NCBI RefSeq assembly: GCF_965199065.1
Contig: NZ_CBDAQN010000001.1
Span: 682,001 to 746,000 of the forward strand
Direction: 5' to 3'
Origin: Acidisoma sp965199065
Lineage (GTDB): Bacteria; Pseudomonadota; Alphaproteobacteria; Acetobacterales; Acetobacteraceae
Length of the DNA: 64,000 nucleotides
Part shown: piece after piece, positions 26,408 through 34,842 of the stretch
How the letters are laid out: each line of letters opens with the position of its first letter
Position numbering within the stretch: the stretch's first letter is position 1
The notes under the pieces: generated by a model
Told to the model about the DNA's origin: nothing
Database searches by the model: none
The model's input: the letters and a program-made list of their open reading frames with translations, nothing else
Translations under genes and position numbers: made by a program

Positions 26408-27447
26408 ACGTCGTCAATCCGCGTCGCTACTTCGAAGAAATTGCGAGCCAGCGATCCTCCACAGCTGAGGCTGCTCCGGTCTGCCTCTATCTGGAGGTTA
26501 CCAACCGCTGCAATCTGCTGTGCGAGACATGCCCGCGCACCTTCGAGACGCTGGAACCCCCGGCCGACATGAGCTGGGAGCTGTTCACGAAGATCGTGGA
26601 CCAGGTGCCCAACGTCGCCCGCGTCGTGCTGCACGGCGTCGGCGAGCCGATGCTGGTCAAGCAACTCCCTCAGATGATCCGCTACCTCAAGGATCGCGGC
26701 ACCTACGTGCTGTTCAACACCAACGGCACCCTGCTGCAGCCGAAGCGCTTCCAGGAGCTCATCGACACCGGGCTCGACGAGCTGCGCGTCTCGCTCGACG
26801 CCGCCGACCGTGAGACCTACCTCAAGGTGCGCGGCAAGGACTACTTCAACCGCATCGTCCGCGACGTGGGCAAGTTCATCGCCTATCAGAAGCTCGTGGG
26901 TGCGACCTCGCCGCGCGTCTCGCTGTGGCTCACCGGCCTCAAGGAGACCGTCGATCAGCTGCCTGATTTCGTGCGCCTCTCGGCCTCGATGGGTGTGACG
27001 GAGGTGCATCTCCAGCGGCTTGTCTTCGACGAGTCGGGCTATGGCATGGCACGTGCCGAAAGCTCCCTTTTCGAGGTGACCCAGGCGCAGGAGCAGGCGG
27101 CGATCGAAGCGGCACAGGCGATCGGCGCCACGCTCGGCGTGACGCTAGACGCTTCGGGGGCGACCGAGCCCGGACTCAGCCTCAAGCGGCAGGAGGACGA
27201 CACGCCCTGGGCGACCTGTCGGCGGCCTTGGTCGCTGATGTATTTCACCGCCCATGGCCGGGCGTTGCCGTGCTGCATCGCACCCTTCTCGGTGCGCGGC
27301 TACAGCAACTACACGTTGGGCGACGCGACGCAGAGCAGCCTGCGCGAAATTTGGAACAGCCCGGCTTATCGCGATTTCCGCACGTCGCTGTTGTCGGAAG
27401 CGCCGCCGGCTCCCTGTGCGAACTGTGGGCTGCGATGGAGCCTGTAG
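26404..27447 (+). CDS. Radical SAM/SPASM-domain enzyme
   Basis: The 347-residue enzyme binds a radical-SAM 4Fe-4S cluster through Cys36-x3-Cys40-x2-Cys43 (NRCNLLCETC), with the GGE-like GVGEP motif at HGVGEPM. A C-terminal SPASM/Twitch-type region offers Cys272, Cys290, Cys291, Cys338 and Cys341 for auxiliary clusters. It resembles the MoaA/PqqE-like group that modifies peptides, sugars or lipids. It sits in the middle of a coupled chain with two glycosyltransferase types and an acetyltransferase. GTG start 26404. The substrate is unknown. Confidence 0.85.
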   Translation: MNVVNPRRYFEEIASQRSSTAEAAPVCLYLEVTNRCNLLCETCPRTFETLEPPADMSWELFTKIVDQVPNVARVVLHGVGEPMLVKQLPQMIRYLKDRGTYVLFNTNGTLLQPKRFQELIDTGLDELRVSLDAADRETYLKVRGKDYFNRIVRDVGKFIAYQKLVGATSPRVSLWLTGLKETVDQLPDFVRLSASMGVTEVHLQRLVFDESGYGMARAESSLFEVTQAQEQAAIEAAQAIGATLGVTLDASGATEPGLSLKRQEDDTPWATCRRPWSLMYFTAHGRALPCCIAPFSVRGYSNYTLGDATQSSLREIWNSPAYRDFRTSLLSEAPPAPCANCGLRWSL

Positions 27448-28124
27448 CCGTCGTCATCCCGACGCTGAACGAGGCCGGGACGATCGGCGCCGTCATCCGC
27501 GAGATCCCGCCCGAGTATGCGGGCGACATCATCGTGGCCGATAGCGGCAGCACCGACGGCACCCAGGCGATCGCCGTCGCGGCGGGTGCGCGGGTGCTCG
27601 ACACCGGTCGCGGCTATGGCCGCGCCTGCGCCATGGGTGCCGCGGCAGCCGCTCCTGATTGCCGGGTCATCGTCTTCCTGGACGGGGATGGCGCCGATCG
27701 TGGCGACCTCATCGCGCGGATCGCGGGGCCGGTGCTGGCGGGCGAGCGGGATTTCGTGATCGCCTCCCGCACCAGGGGCGCGCGCGAGCCGGGATCGATG
27801 CTCTGGCATCAGGTGTTGGCAGGGCGGCTCGCGGGGCTCGGCATGGGGACGCTCTACGGCGTCGGTTACAGCGACATGTGCGCCTTCCGGGCGATCGACC
27901 GAGCCGCGTTGGCGCGCCTACGGATGCGCGAGATGACCTATGGGTGGAACATCGAGATGCAGATGAAAGCCGCTCGCGCCCGTCTGCGCATCCTCGAAGT
28001 GCCGATGCCGTATCGCTGCCGTGCCGCTGGCCAGTCGAAGGTTGCCGGGTCGTTGCGTGGAACGATGCGGGCCAGCACGAAGATTGTCTCGACCTTTCTA
28101 CGGGTCGCCGCGGCACGCTCGTGA
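27435..28124 (+). CDS. Family 2 glycosyltransferase (DPM1-like)
   Basis: The 229-residue GT-A glycosyltransferase begins VAVVIPTLNEAGTIGAVI, has DSGSTDGT at 36-43 and the metal-binding DGDGAD at 83-88. Its size and lack of C-terminal membrane helices resemble dolichyl/polyprenyl-phosphate mannose or glucose synthases, which would feed a GT-C enzyme such as the one two genes upstream. ATG 27435 lies inside the end of the radical SAM gene (13-base overlap). The GNAT gene overlaps its stop by four bases. Confidence 0.82.
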   Translation: MEPVAVVIPTLNEAGTIGAVIREIPPEYAGDIIVADSGSTDGTQAIAVAAGARVLDTGRGYGRACAMGAAAAAPDCRVIVFLDGDGADRGDLIARIAGPVLAGERDFVIASRTRGAREPGSMLWHQVLAGRLAGLGMGTLYGVGYSDMCAFRAIDRAALARLRMREMTYGWNIEMQMKAARARLRILEVPMPYRCRAAGQSKVAGSLRGTMRASTKIVSTFLRVAAARS

Positions 28125-28591
28125 AAGCGAGGATCGTCGTCCGTCGGGAGAGCCCGGAACAGCCGGAGGCGGTGAGGCTGCTGACACTGGCGGATGAGTG
28201 GTCGGCGTCGCTCTACCCCGCCGAGAGCCGGCATGGGTTGTCTCTCGCATCTCTTATCGAACATGAGGTGCGCTTCTATCTCGCGAGGAGCGACGGCTTG
28301 GCCACGGGGTGCGGCGGCTATAGTCTGCTGCCCGGGCGCGCGGCCGAGATGAAGCGGGTTTTCGGTACGGCATCGGCTCGAGGGCAGGGGATCGGTCGTG
28401 CCATTGTCGAAGCGGCGGAGGCCGGCGCCACAGCAGAGCATGTCGCGCGGATATATCTGGAGACGGGTGTGAAGTCGGATGAGGCGGTCCGGCTTTATCG
28501 GCGGCTCGGCTATGCTGAGTGCAAGCCGTTCGGCGCCTACGGCTCAGATCCGCTCAGCGTTTTCATGGTCAAGTCGCTCAGTAGCCGTTGA
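28121..28591 (+). CDS. GNAT family N-acetyltransferase
   Basis: This 156-residue acyl-CoA-dependent acetyltransferase has the acetyl-CoA pyrophosphate loop in ASARGQGIGRAIVEAAEA and the C-terminal VRLYRRLGYAECKPFGAY. The GTG start overlaps the glycosyltransferase stop (GTGA), making it the last of five coupled genes. It may acetylate the product of the cluster or an unrelated amine. Similar GNATs are often annotated PhnO/YjaB-like without known substrate. Confidence 0.85.
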   Translation: MKARIVVRRESPEQPEAVRLLTLADEWSASLYPAESRHGLSLASLIEHEVRFYLARSDGLATGCGGYSLLPGRAAEMKRVFGTASARGQGIGRAIVEAAEAGATAEHVARIYLETGVKSDEAVRLYRRLGYAECKPFGAYGSDPLSVFMVKSLSSR

Positions 28592-28605
28592 CTGACGCTG
28601 CGCCG

Positions 28606-28947
28606 TCACACGATGCCCAGAAATAGCGCCAGCGCCCGGTTAACGCGGCGCAATAGCGCGTCGTCGGCACTGCCGATGGCCTGACCGATCTTCGCCGCAG
28701 GGACGACCGTTATTTTGTCGACGGTGAGCTGAGACATCTCGCGCAGGCCGTTCTTTGCTGATGGCGAAACATCCAGCCGAAACTGATCCGCATCCGTCCG
28801 GATCGTAGTTGTCAGCGGGCAGATGACGGCGGATGGCAACTCGCAGAAAAGATCGCTTTGGACGATCAGCGCAGGCCGCGGCTTGCCGTAGGTCCCAGGG
28901 GCCGCAACGATGACAAAGTCACCGCGCCGCACTACTCCTCGGGCCAC
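28606..28947 (-). CDS. MazF/PemK-type mRNA interferase toxin
   Basis: The up to 113-residue product has the MazF beta-barrel signature: RRGDFVIVAAPGTYGKPRPA followed by LIVQSDLF, then CPLTTTI and the conserved LTVDKITVVPAAKIGQAIG. These enzymes cut single-stranded mRNA at short sites. The GTG at 28947 is used here; GTG at 28932, which overlaps the antitoxin stop (TAGTG), is equally plausible and closer to family length. All visible family residues look intact, while its antitoxin frame is broken. Confidence 0.85.
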   Translation of the reverse strand: MARGVVRRGDFVIVAAPGTYGKPRPALIVQSDLFCELPSAVICPLTTTIRTDADQFRLDVSPSAKNGLREMSQLTVDKITVVPAAKIGQAIGSADDALLRRVNRALALFLGIV

Positions 28948-29160
28948 TCATAGGCGCTCTCAACGAACTCCATGATTTCATCGCCGCCGGGATCATTGGC
29001 CGCGATTGCAAGAGCCTGAATGGCAGATTTCGACGAACTCAGGCGCGCGCGTGTCCGGTACCCAAAGCTGTACCGGCCGCAACCCATCTGCGCGCATGCG
29101 CGCCCTGTAGCTCGCCATACGCTCGGTCGGAAGACGAGGGCTCGAGTTCGAGTGGGCCAT
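28932..29160 (-). pseudogene. MazE-type antitoxin (DUF3018-like), frameshifted
   Basis: From ATG 29160 the frame reads MAHSNSSPRLPTERMASYRA, then RMRADGLRPVQLWVPDTRAP and EFVEICH, and then stops early at 28993. The next frame continues QALAIAANDPGGDEIMEFVE and ends SAYEWPEE at 28932. Together they form the normal antitoxin of about 75 residues that precedes MazF in many alphaproteobacteria. The span is 229 bases, one more than 76 codons, so a single inserted base near 29018-29024 (in the CCATTCAGG region of the minus strand) explains it. Sequencing error, real loss or recoding cannot be told apart here. Confidence 0.75.
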
Positions 29161-29217
29161 ATGAACCTCTTGAGGATCACATGTTACGCTCGAAGATGAT
29201 GCCACTCAAGCGTCGAG

Positions 29218-29502
29218 CTAGATGAACTGCCCGCGCAGGAAGCCCAACGCCGGTAGAGGCCGCCATGTCTTCGGCAGATCGGCCCGCCGCATGGGCTCCA
29301 CCGAGTAGTTGGGAGGCGGCTGCCGGCTGCTCCGGAGAAACGCGGCGTAAGCGCGCACCTGCTGCTCACGCCACGCCCTGTCCGCCAAGGCGGCATCCCG
29401 GCTCGGGAAGATTTCGGCTATACGCCGATTACGACCAACCGAGGCGATCACCGCCCAGAACCGGTCCTCACGCACGCTGGAAAGGCTAACGACACCGTCC
29501 AT
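29218..29502 (-). CDS. Small hypothetical protein beside the toxin-antitoxin pair
   Basis: From ATG 29502 the ORF gives 94 residues, basic and rich in Arg. It begins MDGVVSLSSVREDRFWAVIA, contains RDAALADRAWREQQVRAYAA and ends PLPALGFLRGQFI. I recognise no domain. It sits between the TA module and the ABC importer genes on the same strand. It may be an accessory gene or a spurious ORF. Confidence 0.4.
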   Translation of the reverse strand: MDGVVSLSSVREDRFWAVIASVGRNRRIAEIFPSRDAALADRAWREQQVRAYAAFLRSSRQPPPNYSVEPMRRADLPKTWRPLPALGFLRGQFI

Positions 29503-29579
29503 GGGAGAAGTTTGGCGTGGCCGCGCGAATCCCGCAAGGTCAATCCCGGCGGCCAGCCTACCAGGGCGTGGCGGCGCGC

Positions 29580-30581
29580 CTACTTCAGGTAATCGTTCGT
29601 GTAGTAGGATGAAGCCGGCAGCACCTTGGGGATCTGCTTCGTGTTGGCCAAAGCCTGAGCGATCTGCTCCCACTGCGTGTCGGACTGCGTCATGTAGCCG
29701 TCCGGGCCCTTGAGCAGCGGCACCGTGATCTTCCACCCGACCGCGTTGTAATCGACCGCCCCCGCACTCGGGTAGAGCTTGATGAGTTCGGCCACGGCCT
29801 GCGCCTGATGGGTGGAAGCCCAGACCATCCCCTTCTGGGTGGCGGCAAGAAACGCCTTCACGGCATCCGGATGAGCGGCGCCAAAGCTCTTGGTCGTCGT
29901 GAAGTTCCACACCGGGATGTCCGGCCAGCCGGCTGCCGGGCCGAGCGCCATGGTTGGCATCTGCTTCACCGTCGGCAGGATCTCGGCGACGGCGTAGTTG
30001 GAGCAGTTGGTGGCGTAATCGATCTTCTTGGTGAGAAGCAACGGGATGTCGTCATCCGTCGCGATGATCTCCTGCACGTCGGCGTCGGTGACGCCGCCCT
30101 TCTTCAGGCTGTACGGCAGCATCGCCTTGGTCCAGCTGTCGGTGAAGATGCCGATCTTCTTTCCCTTCAGCGTGGAGAGATCGATCGGCTCGCCGGGCCG
30201 GGCGATCAGGCCGCAGTTGTTCGACTGGGAGAAGAAGGCGATCGAGACGACCGGGATGCCCTGGGCGGCCGCGAAGATTTCGTCCGTCACCGGATCGTAC
30301 CCGATGTCGCCCTGGCCGCTGGCCAGCATGCGGACTGTCGTCGAGTTATCGGGCGGGAAGGACACCGACACGTCGAGCCCGGCATCCTTGTAGAACCCTT
30401 GCGCCTGGGCGACCGCCTCGGGGATGAGCTCGAAATCCGCCGTCACCCAGTCGTAGACGAAGCGGACCTTTTGCAGGTCCGCGGCGGCCGCGGGTTTGGC
30501 CATGCCGGGGATCGCCAGCATCATCATTCCGGCGGCGGCCGTGGAGGCGAGCAGGCGAGCAATGGACCGGATGGGCTTCAT
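29580..30581 (-). CDS. ABC transporter substrate-binding protein, NMT1/THI5 family
   Basis: The 333-residue periplasmic protein has a signal peptide (cleavage near AAAA-DLQK, residue 34) and the NMT1/THI5 fold seen in binding proteins for pyrimidine, nitrate, taurine and related compounds. FVYDWVTADFELIPEAVAQA followed by QGFYKDAGLDV is the typical lobe-1 start. The permease and ATPase lie upstream in the same operon, with two bases between this gene and the permease stop. ThiY-type uptake of a thiamine pyrimidine precursor is a reasonable guess, but I see no TPP-riboswitch CTGAGA core upstream of the operon. Confidence 0.85.
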   Translation of the reverse strand: MKPIRSIARLLASTAAAGMMMLAIPGMAKPAAAADLQKVRFVYDWVTADFELIPEAVAQAQGFYKDAGLDVSVSFPPDNSTTVRMLASGQGDIGYDPVTDEIFAAAQGIPVVSIAFFSQSNNCGLIARPGEPIDLSTLKGKKIGIFTDSWTKAMLPYSLKKGGVTDADVQEIIATDDDIPLLLTKKIDYATNCSNYAVAEILPTVKQMPTMALGPAAGWPDIPVWNFTTTKSFGAAHPDAVKAFLAATQKGMVWASTHQAQAVAELIKLYPSAGAVDYNAVGWKITVPLLKGPDGYMTQSDTQWEQIAQALANTKQIPKVLPASSYYTNDYLK

Positions 30582-30582
30582 G

Positions 30583-31464
30583 TCAGACCTTTTGTTGCGC
30601 GGTGAGGGCAGGTGCAGCCGGCTTAGACGCGGCCGGGTGATGGATTGCCGGGGTCGGGACCGACCCGCCGAAATAGGCGGGCGCCGTCATCCGGCTGCGC
30701 CAGGGCGTGGCGAAATGCTCGGCGACAAGGACGAGCAGGAAGGACCCGATGCCGATGGCCGTCAGCAGCAGCATCGCGCCATAGACGCCGGCGGTGTTCA
30801 TCTGCGAATTGGCCGTGAGCAGGTAGGTGCCGAGGCCGACGTGGGATGAGGCGGTCCACTCTCCGATGACGGCGCCGGTCACGGCGTAGGAGGCGCCGAT
30901 CTTCAGCCCGGAAAACAGCGGCCCGATGCAGGCGGGAAGCCGGACGATCATGAAGGTGCGGAGCTGCGTGCCGCCCAGCAGCCGTGCGAGGTTCACCTGA
31001 TCCTGGTCGACGCTCGCCAGCCCGTCGAGCACGTTCACGACTACGGGAAAGAAGACGATCCAGGCGACGATGATGATCTTGGGCGTGAGACCGAAGCCGA
31101 AGATGATGACGAGCGGTGCCGCGATGGCGACGATCGGCACCGCCTGGGAGGTGATGAGCGCCGGATACAGCAGCCGGTGGACGATCCGGATTTGGCCCAT
31201 GACCACGGCGAGCACGAAGCCGATGACTGCCCCTGCAACGTAGCCGTAGAACGTCTCCGAGATCGTCTGCCAGCTCAGCTGCTTCATCAGGCCGAGGTTG
31301 CCGAAGATGACGCCGAGAGCCGCGCCCGGCGTCGGGATGACGTAGCTGGGCAGGCCGGTCACGACCAGCAGCAGCTTCCAGGCGGCGAAGATGAGCGCGA
31401 TCGCCAGGACCCAGAGGCCGATGTGACGGCCCACGCCATGCCAGGCGGGCGCCTCGCCGCTCAT
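30583..31464 (-). CDS. ABC transporter permease (SsuC/TauC/ThiX family)
   Basis: This 293-residue membrane protein has about six helices and a binding-protein-dependent permease coupling loop near ARLLGGTQLRTFMIVRLPAC. It forms the channel of the importer with the ATPase whose gene overlaps its start by four bases and the binding protein encoded two bases downstream. Family and context fit uptake of small nitrogen- or sulfur-containing organics. Confidence 0.9.
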   Translation of the reverse strand: MSGEAPAWHGVGRHIGLWVLAIALIFAAWKLLLVVTGLPSYVIPTPGAALGVIFGNLGLMKQLSWQTISETFYGYVAGAVIGFVLAVVMGQIRIVHRLLYPALITSQAVPIVAIAAPLVIIFGFGLTPKIIIVAWIVFFPVVVNVLDGLASVDQDQVNLARLLGGTQLRTFMIVRLPACIGPLFSGLKIGASYAVTGAVIGEWTASSHVGLGTYLLTANSQMNTAGVYGAMLLLTAIGIGSFLLVLVAEHFATPWRSRMTAPAYFGGSVPTPAIHHPAASKPAAPALTAQQKV

Positions 31465-32270
31465 GCCGGCACCGCGAGAGTTGAGTCCGGCACGCCGTGC
31501 AATGTCGCCTGACTGTAGAGCATGTCCATGATCTGCCGCTTGATCTCGACGAAGGCGGGGGAGGTGAGGCAGTCCATCGCCCTTGGGCGCGGGATCTCGA
31601 TGTCAAGGATCCAGCCGATCCGCCCCGGCCGGGGCTGCATGACCACGACGCGGTCGGCGAGGAAGATCGCCTCGTCCACGTCGTGGGTCACGAACAGCAC
31701 GGTACGGCTAAGCTCGCGCCAGATCTGCAGCAGCCATTGCTGCATGCCGATACGGGTCTGGCTGTCGAGCGCGCCGAAGGGCTCATCCAGCAGCATGAGG
31801 TCGCGTCCGGCGGCGATGGTCCGCATCAGCGCCACGCGCTGGCGCATGCCGCCCGAGAGAGCGCGCGGATAGTGGCGCAGGAAGTCGCCTAGGCCGTAAT
31901 GGGCGGCCAGTTCCGCCGCGTGGATGCGGTCGGCACGGGTGGCGCCCCGGGTGAGCGAGGCGCCGAGCGTGATGTTGCCGAGCACGGTCCGCCACGGCAG
32001 CAGCAGGTCCTTCTGCAGCATGTAGCCGACCTCGCCGGGTTTGCCCGCGATGTTCCGTCCGTCGAGCAGGATGCGACCGGAGGTGATTTTCAGCAGACCG
32101 GAGACAGCGTTGAACAGCGTGCTCTTGCCGCAGCCGGAGGCGCCGAGGATGCAGACGAATTCGCCGGGCTTGATGTCGAGGGAAACCTGCTCCAACGCCT
32201 TGAAGGCGCCGAAGCTCTGGCTGAGGTTCTGGATCGAGAGCTTGGGCGCTGCGTCCATCGATGATTGCAA
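31461..32270 (-). CDS. ABC transporter ATP-binding protein (SsuB/TauB/ThiZ family)
   Basis: The 269-residue ATPase has Walker A GASGCGKST (about residues 43-51), signature LSGGMRQRVALMRTI, Walker B LMLLDEPFGALD and H-loop FVTHDVDEAI. It is the first gene of the minus-strand importer operon and overlaps the permease start by four bases. The divergent rpe gene starts 159 bases away, so that interval should hold promoters for both directions. Confidence 0.92.
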   Translation of the reverse strand: MQSSMDAAPKLSIQNLSQSFGAFKALEQVSLDIKPGEFVCILGASGCGKSTLFNAVSGLLKITSGRILLDGRNIAGKPGEVGYMLQKDLLLPWRTVLGNITLGASLTRGATRADRIHAAELAAHYGLGDFLRHYPRALSGGMRQRVALMRTIAAGRDLMLLDEPFGALDSQTRIGMQQWLLQIWRELSRTVLFVTHDVDEAIFLADRVVVMQPRPGRIGWILDIEIPRPRAMDCLTSPAFVEIKRQIMDMLYSQATLHGVPDSTLAVPA

Positions 32271-32428
32271 ATCTCTCGTGGTTAAGGCGTACGCTGCCGT
32301 GGCCCGGCCCTCGTGGCAAGCGCTGGTCTTCCTTGCAACCGAGGATACGCACGTTTCGTGCCGTCGCCCCGGTATATCGCAGCTAAGAAGCTCTGTCGCT
32401 CCGCGCCGGGCGCCTGTATCCTGCGGCT

Positions 32429-33109
32429 ATGACACGTCCTCTCATCATCGCGCCCTCCATCCTCTCGGCGGATTTCGGCCGCTTCGCCGAGGAGACCCGC
32501 GCCATCGAGGCCGCGGGCGCCGACTGGCTGCATCTGGACGTGATGGACGGCGCCTTCGTCCCCAATATCAGCTTCGGCCCGGGGGTCATCGCCGCTGTCC
32601 GGAAGGTCAGCCAAAGCCCGATCGACACGCATCTGATGATCGAGACGCCCGACCGCTACCTGGAAACCTTTGCCGAGGCGGGTGCGGACCGCATCACCGT
32701 CCACGCCGAAGCCTGCCCACATCTGAACCGTAGCCTCATGGCCATCCGCGCCCTGGGCCTCAAGGCGGGCGTCGCCCTCAACCCGGCGACCTCGGAGGAA
32801 GCCGTCCGCTACAGCCTCGATGCCGCCGACCTCGTGCTCGTCATGACAGTCAACCCCGGCTTTGGCGGCCAGAGCTTCCTGCCCTTCACCCTGGAGAAGA
32901 TCACCCGCCTGCGCGCCCTCATCGGCGACCGCCCGGTGGAGATCGAAGTCGATGGCGGCATCACCGCCGAGACCGCCGAACGCGCCGCACGCGCGGGGGC
33001 AAACGTGTTCGTCGCCGGCTCGTCCGCCTTCAAGGGCGGTGCCGAGGCCTACCACGCCAATATCGATGCGGTGCGCGCCGGGGCACAGAAGGGCCTCGTC
33101 GCCGGCTGA
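32429..33109 (+). CDS. rpe: Ribulose-phosphate 3-epimerase
   Basis: This 226-residue TIM-barrel enzyme interconverts D-ribulose 5-phosphate and D-xylulose 5-phosphate in the pentose phosphate pathway. It shows all family motifs: IIAPSILSADFGRF at the start, WLHLDVMDGAFVPNISFGP, HLMIETPDRYL, MTVNPGFGGQSF and EVDGGITAETA, with metal-binding Asp and His residues intact. It stands alone rather than in a Calvin-cycle operon. Confidence 0.96.
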   Translation: MTRPLIIAPSILSADFGRFAEETRAIEAAGADWLHLDVMDGAFVPNISFGPGVIAAVRKVSQSPIDTHLMIETPDRYLETFAEAGADRITVHAEACPHLNRSLMAIRALGLKAGVALNPATSEEAVRYSLDAADLVLVMTVNPGFGGQSFLPFTLEKITRLRALIGDRPVEIEVDGGITAETAERAARAGANVFVAGSSAFKGGAEAYHANIDAVRAGAQKGLVAG

Positions 33110-33181
33110 GCGCAAACCGTTCCACCCGCGCCGGATTGTGTTAGCCTCGACGGCGAAACAAAGACGCGGGAGCGCCATGCA

Positions 33182-33922
33182 ATGGACGCGAAACCTCGCC
33201 TGACGCGGCCGGCATTCGGCTGCGCCTGCTGCAGCGGCGCGATGAACGGCGGCGGACATAGCCGCCGGGCTGTGCTGCGCTCCGGGTTCGGCGTCATAGC
33301 CGCGACCGCTGCCGGCAGCACCGGCGCCCCGCGACCGGCCGCAGCCCAGACCACGCTGTCCCCGGACGCCGCGTTGCAGACGCTGGTCGATGGGAACCGC
33401 CGCTTCTACGAACATCGCCTGACCTCCTTCGACGAGGATCTCGCCATCCTCAAGGAGCGCACTGCCGAAAAGCAGGAGCCCTACGCGGGCATCCTCTCCT
33501 GTGCCGATTCACGCGTGCCGGTGGAACTCATCTTCGACCAGACGATCGGCCATCTCTTTGTCACCCGGGTCGCCGGAAACACCGCGGGGTCGACGGTCAC
33601 CGCGAGCCTTGAGTATGGCGCGGCTGTCCTCGGGACGAAGGTGATCCTGGTGCTGGGCCATGCGAACTGCGGAGCGGTCAAGGCCGCCATGTACAACAAG
33701 CCCGTCCCCGGCCAGATCAGCCGGCTCTTCGCGGCGCTGCAGCCGGCCGTCACCGAGGCGCATGGCGATCTTACCGAGGCCATCAAGGCCAACGCGCGCA
33801 TTCAGGCAAGGCTTCTGGCGACGTCCTCCCCGGTGTTGGCGGGGCTCATCAAAAGCGGCAACCTCAAGATCGCGGCCGGCTACTACGCGCTCGACACCGG
33901 CATCGTCACGATACTCGGCTGA
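33182..33922 (+). CDS. Beta-class carbonic anhydrase with Tat signal
   Basis: The 246-residue enzyme interconverts CO2 and bicarbonate. The zinc ligands are Cys107 (in SCADSR, with Asp109 and Arg111), His160 and Cys163 (GHANCGAV). Residues 27-56 form a twin-arginine signal (HSRRAVLRSGFGVIA to AAAQ), so the enzyme should fold in the cytoplasm and be exported. The start at ATG 33182 adds a Cys-rich leader (GCACCSG). ATG 33242 would begin just ahead of the Tat motif and may be correct. A bestrophin gene converges 15 bases downstream. Confidence 0.9.
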   Translation: MDAKPRLTRPAFGCACCSGAMNGGGHSRRAVLRSGFGVIAATAAGSTGAPRPAAAQTTLSPDAALQTLVDGNRRFYEHRLTSFDEDLAILKERTAEKQEPYAGILSCADSRVPVELIFDQTIGHLFVTRVAGNTAGSTVTASLEYGAAVLGTKVILVLGHANCGAVKAAMYNKPVPGQISRLFAALQPAVTEAHGDLTEAIKANARIQARLLATSSPVLAGLIKSGNLKIAAGYYALDTGIVTILG

Positions 33923-33937
33923 AAGGGCGGGCCGCCG

Positions 33938-34825
33938 TCACATCAGAATGCCATCCTTCGGCCTGATCGGCTCGGGCGTTTCGGTGACACCGATCGCCTG
34001 CAGCAGATCGATCTCGATTGTCCGCGTGATTGCCGACATCGGCACGTCGTGGACGCCGTTCTCGAACGGGTCTTCCAGATCGCGCCCGACCTCGTCGAGC
34101 ACGAGGAACATGAAGCCGATGAGGCCGGAGCCGAGCGGCGTCGCGAGGCCAAGGCTGGCAACCGCCCCCAGCGGAAGCACCACGCAGTAGGCGCGGATGA
34201 ACATGAGGGGCAGGAGGCTGTACTGACGCGGCAACGGCGTGTTCTTGATCCGCTCGAGGCCGCCCTGGGCGGCGGTAATGGCGCCGAGTGTCTGGTCGAG
34301 TGCCGCTATGGCGACGGTATCGAGCCCGCCTGCCGACCGCGCGGCAGCCAGCTCCCGCCCAAGCGCCATCTGGATCGCCACAGGCACGTTGGACGCGGTC
34401 CGGCAGGCCGCCGCCAGCTCGGGCGGCAGGTAACGCGCCAGCATGGCGTCGCCCGGCTGGCGCAGAAGGTGACAGCGTAGAGCCAGCGCATAGGCGATCT
34501 GGCCATGGACGATCCGGCTTTGCAGTGCCTCGTCGTCGCTGAGCGTGACGAGACCCCGAGCCAGGCTGCGGGAGTTATTGACGATTGCGCCCCACAGCGT
34601 CCGCGCCTCCCACCACCGGGCGTAGGCTGTGGTGTTCCGGATGCCGACGATGAGCGCGATGGCGCTGCCCAGAAGCGCCAATGGCAGGCTCGGCAGCGAC
34701 ACGAAGCGCCAGTCCAGGCCGCTATAGGCGATCGTCACCACGATGTCGTAGGCGATCAGGACCGATAGGACGGGCAGGTTGGAGCGGACGAGCAGGCCGA
34801 GATGCAACCGCTTGTCGACGATCAT
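33938..34825 (-). CDS. Bestrophin-family anion channel (UPF0187)
   Basis: The 295-residue membrane protein matches bacterial bestrophins. It starts VDKRLHLGLLVRSNLPVLSV, has RWWEARTLWGAIVNNSRSLA, and ends with GLIGFMFLVLDEVGRDLEDP followed by FENGVHDVP, the conserved acidic segment. Bacterial members form pentameric channels for cations or anions, and eukaryotic relatives can carry chloride or bicarbonate. Its stop faces that of the exported carbonic anhydrase. The gene downstream of bamB is usually der, so its presence here is unusual. Confidence 0.88.
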   Translation of the reverse strand: MIVDKRLHLGLLVRSNLPVLSVLIAYDIVVTIAYSGLDWRFVSLPSLPLALLGSAIALIVGIRNTTAYARWWEARTLWGAIVNNSRSLARGLVTLSDDEALQSRIVHGQIAYALALRCHLLRQPGDAMLARYLPPELAAACRTASNVPVAIQMALGRELAAARSAGGLDTVAIAALDQTLGAITAAQGGLERIKNTPLPRQYSLLPLMFIRAYCVVLPLGAVASLGLATPLGSGLIGFMFLVLDEVGRDLEDPFENGVHDVPMSAITRTIEIDLLQAIGVTETPEPIRPKDGILM

Positions 34826-34842
34826 CGCCGCCCCGCGCCGAC

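Noticed and set aside
32271..32428. TPP riboswitch upstream of the NMT1/THI5-type importer
   Set aside because: I looked for the CTGAGA-type core on the minus strand and did not find it, so thiamine control is not supported.
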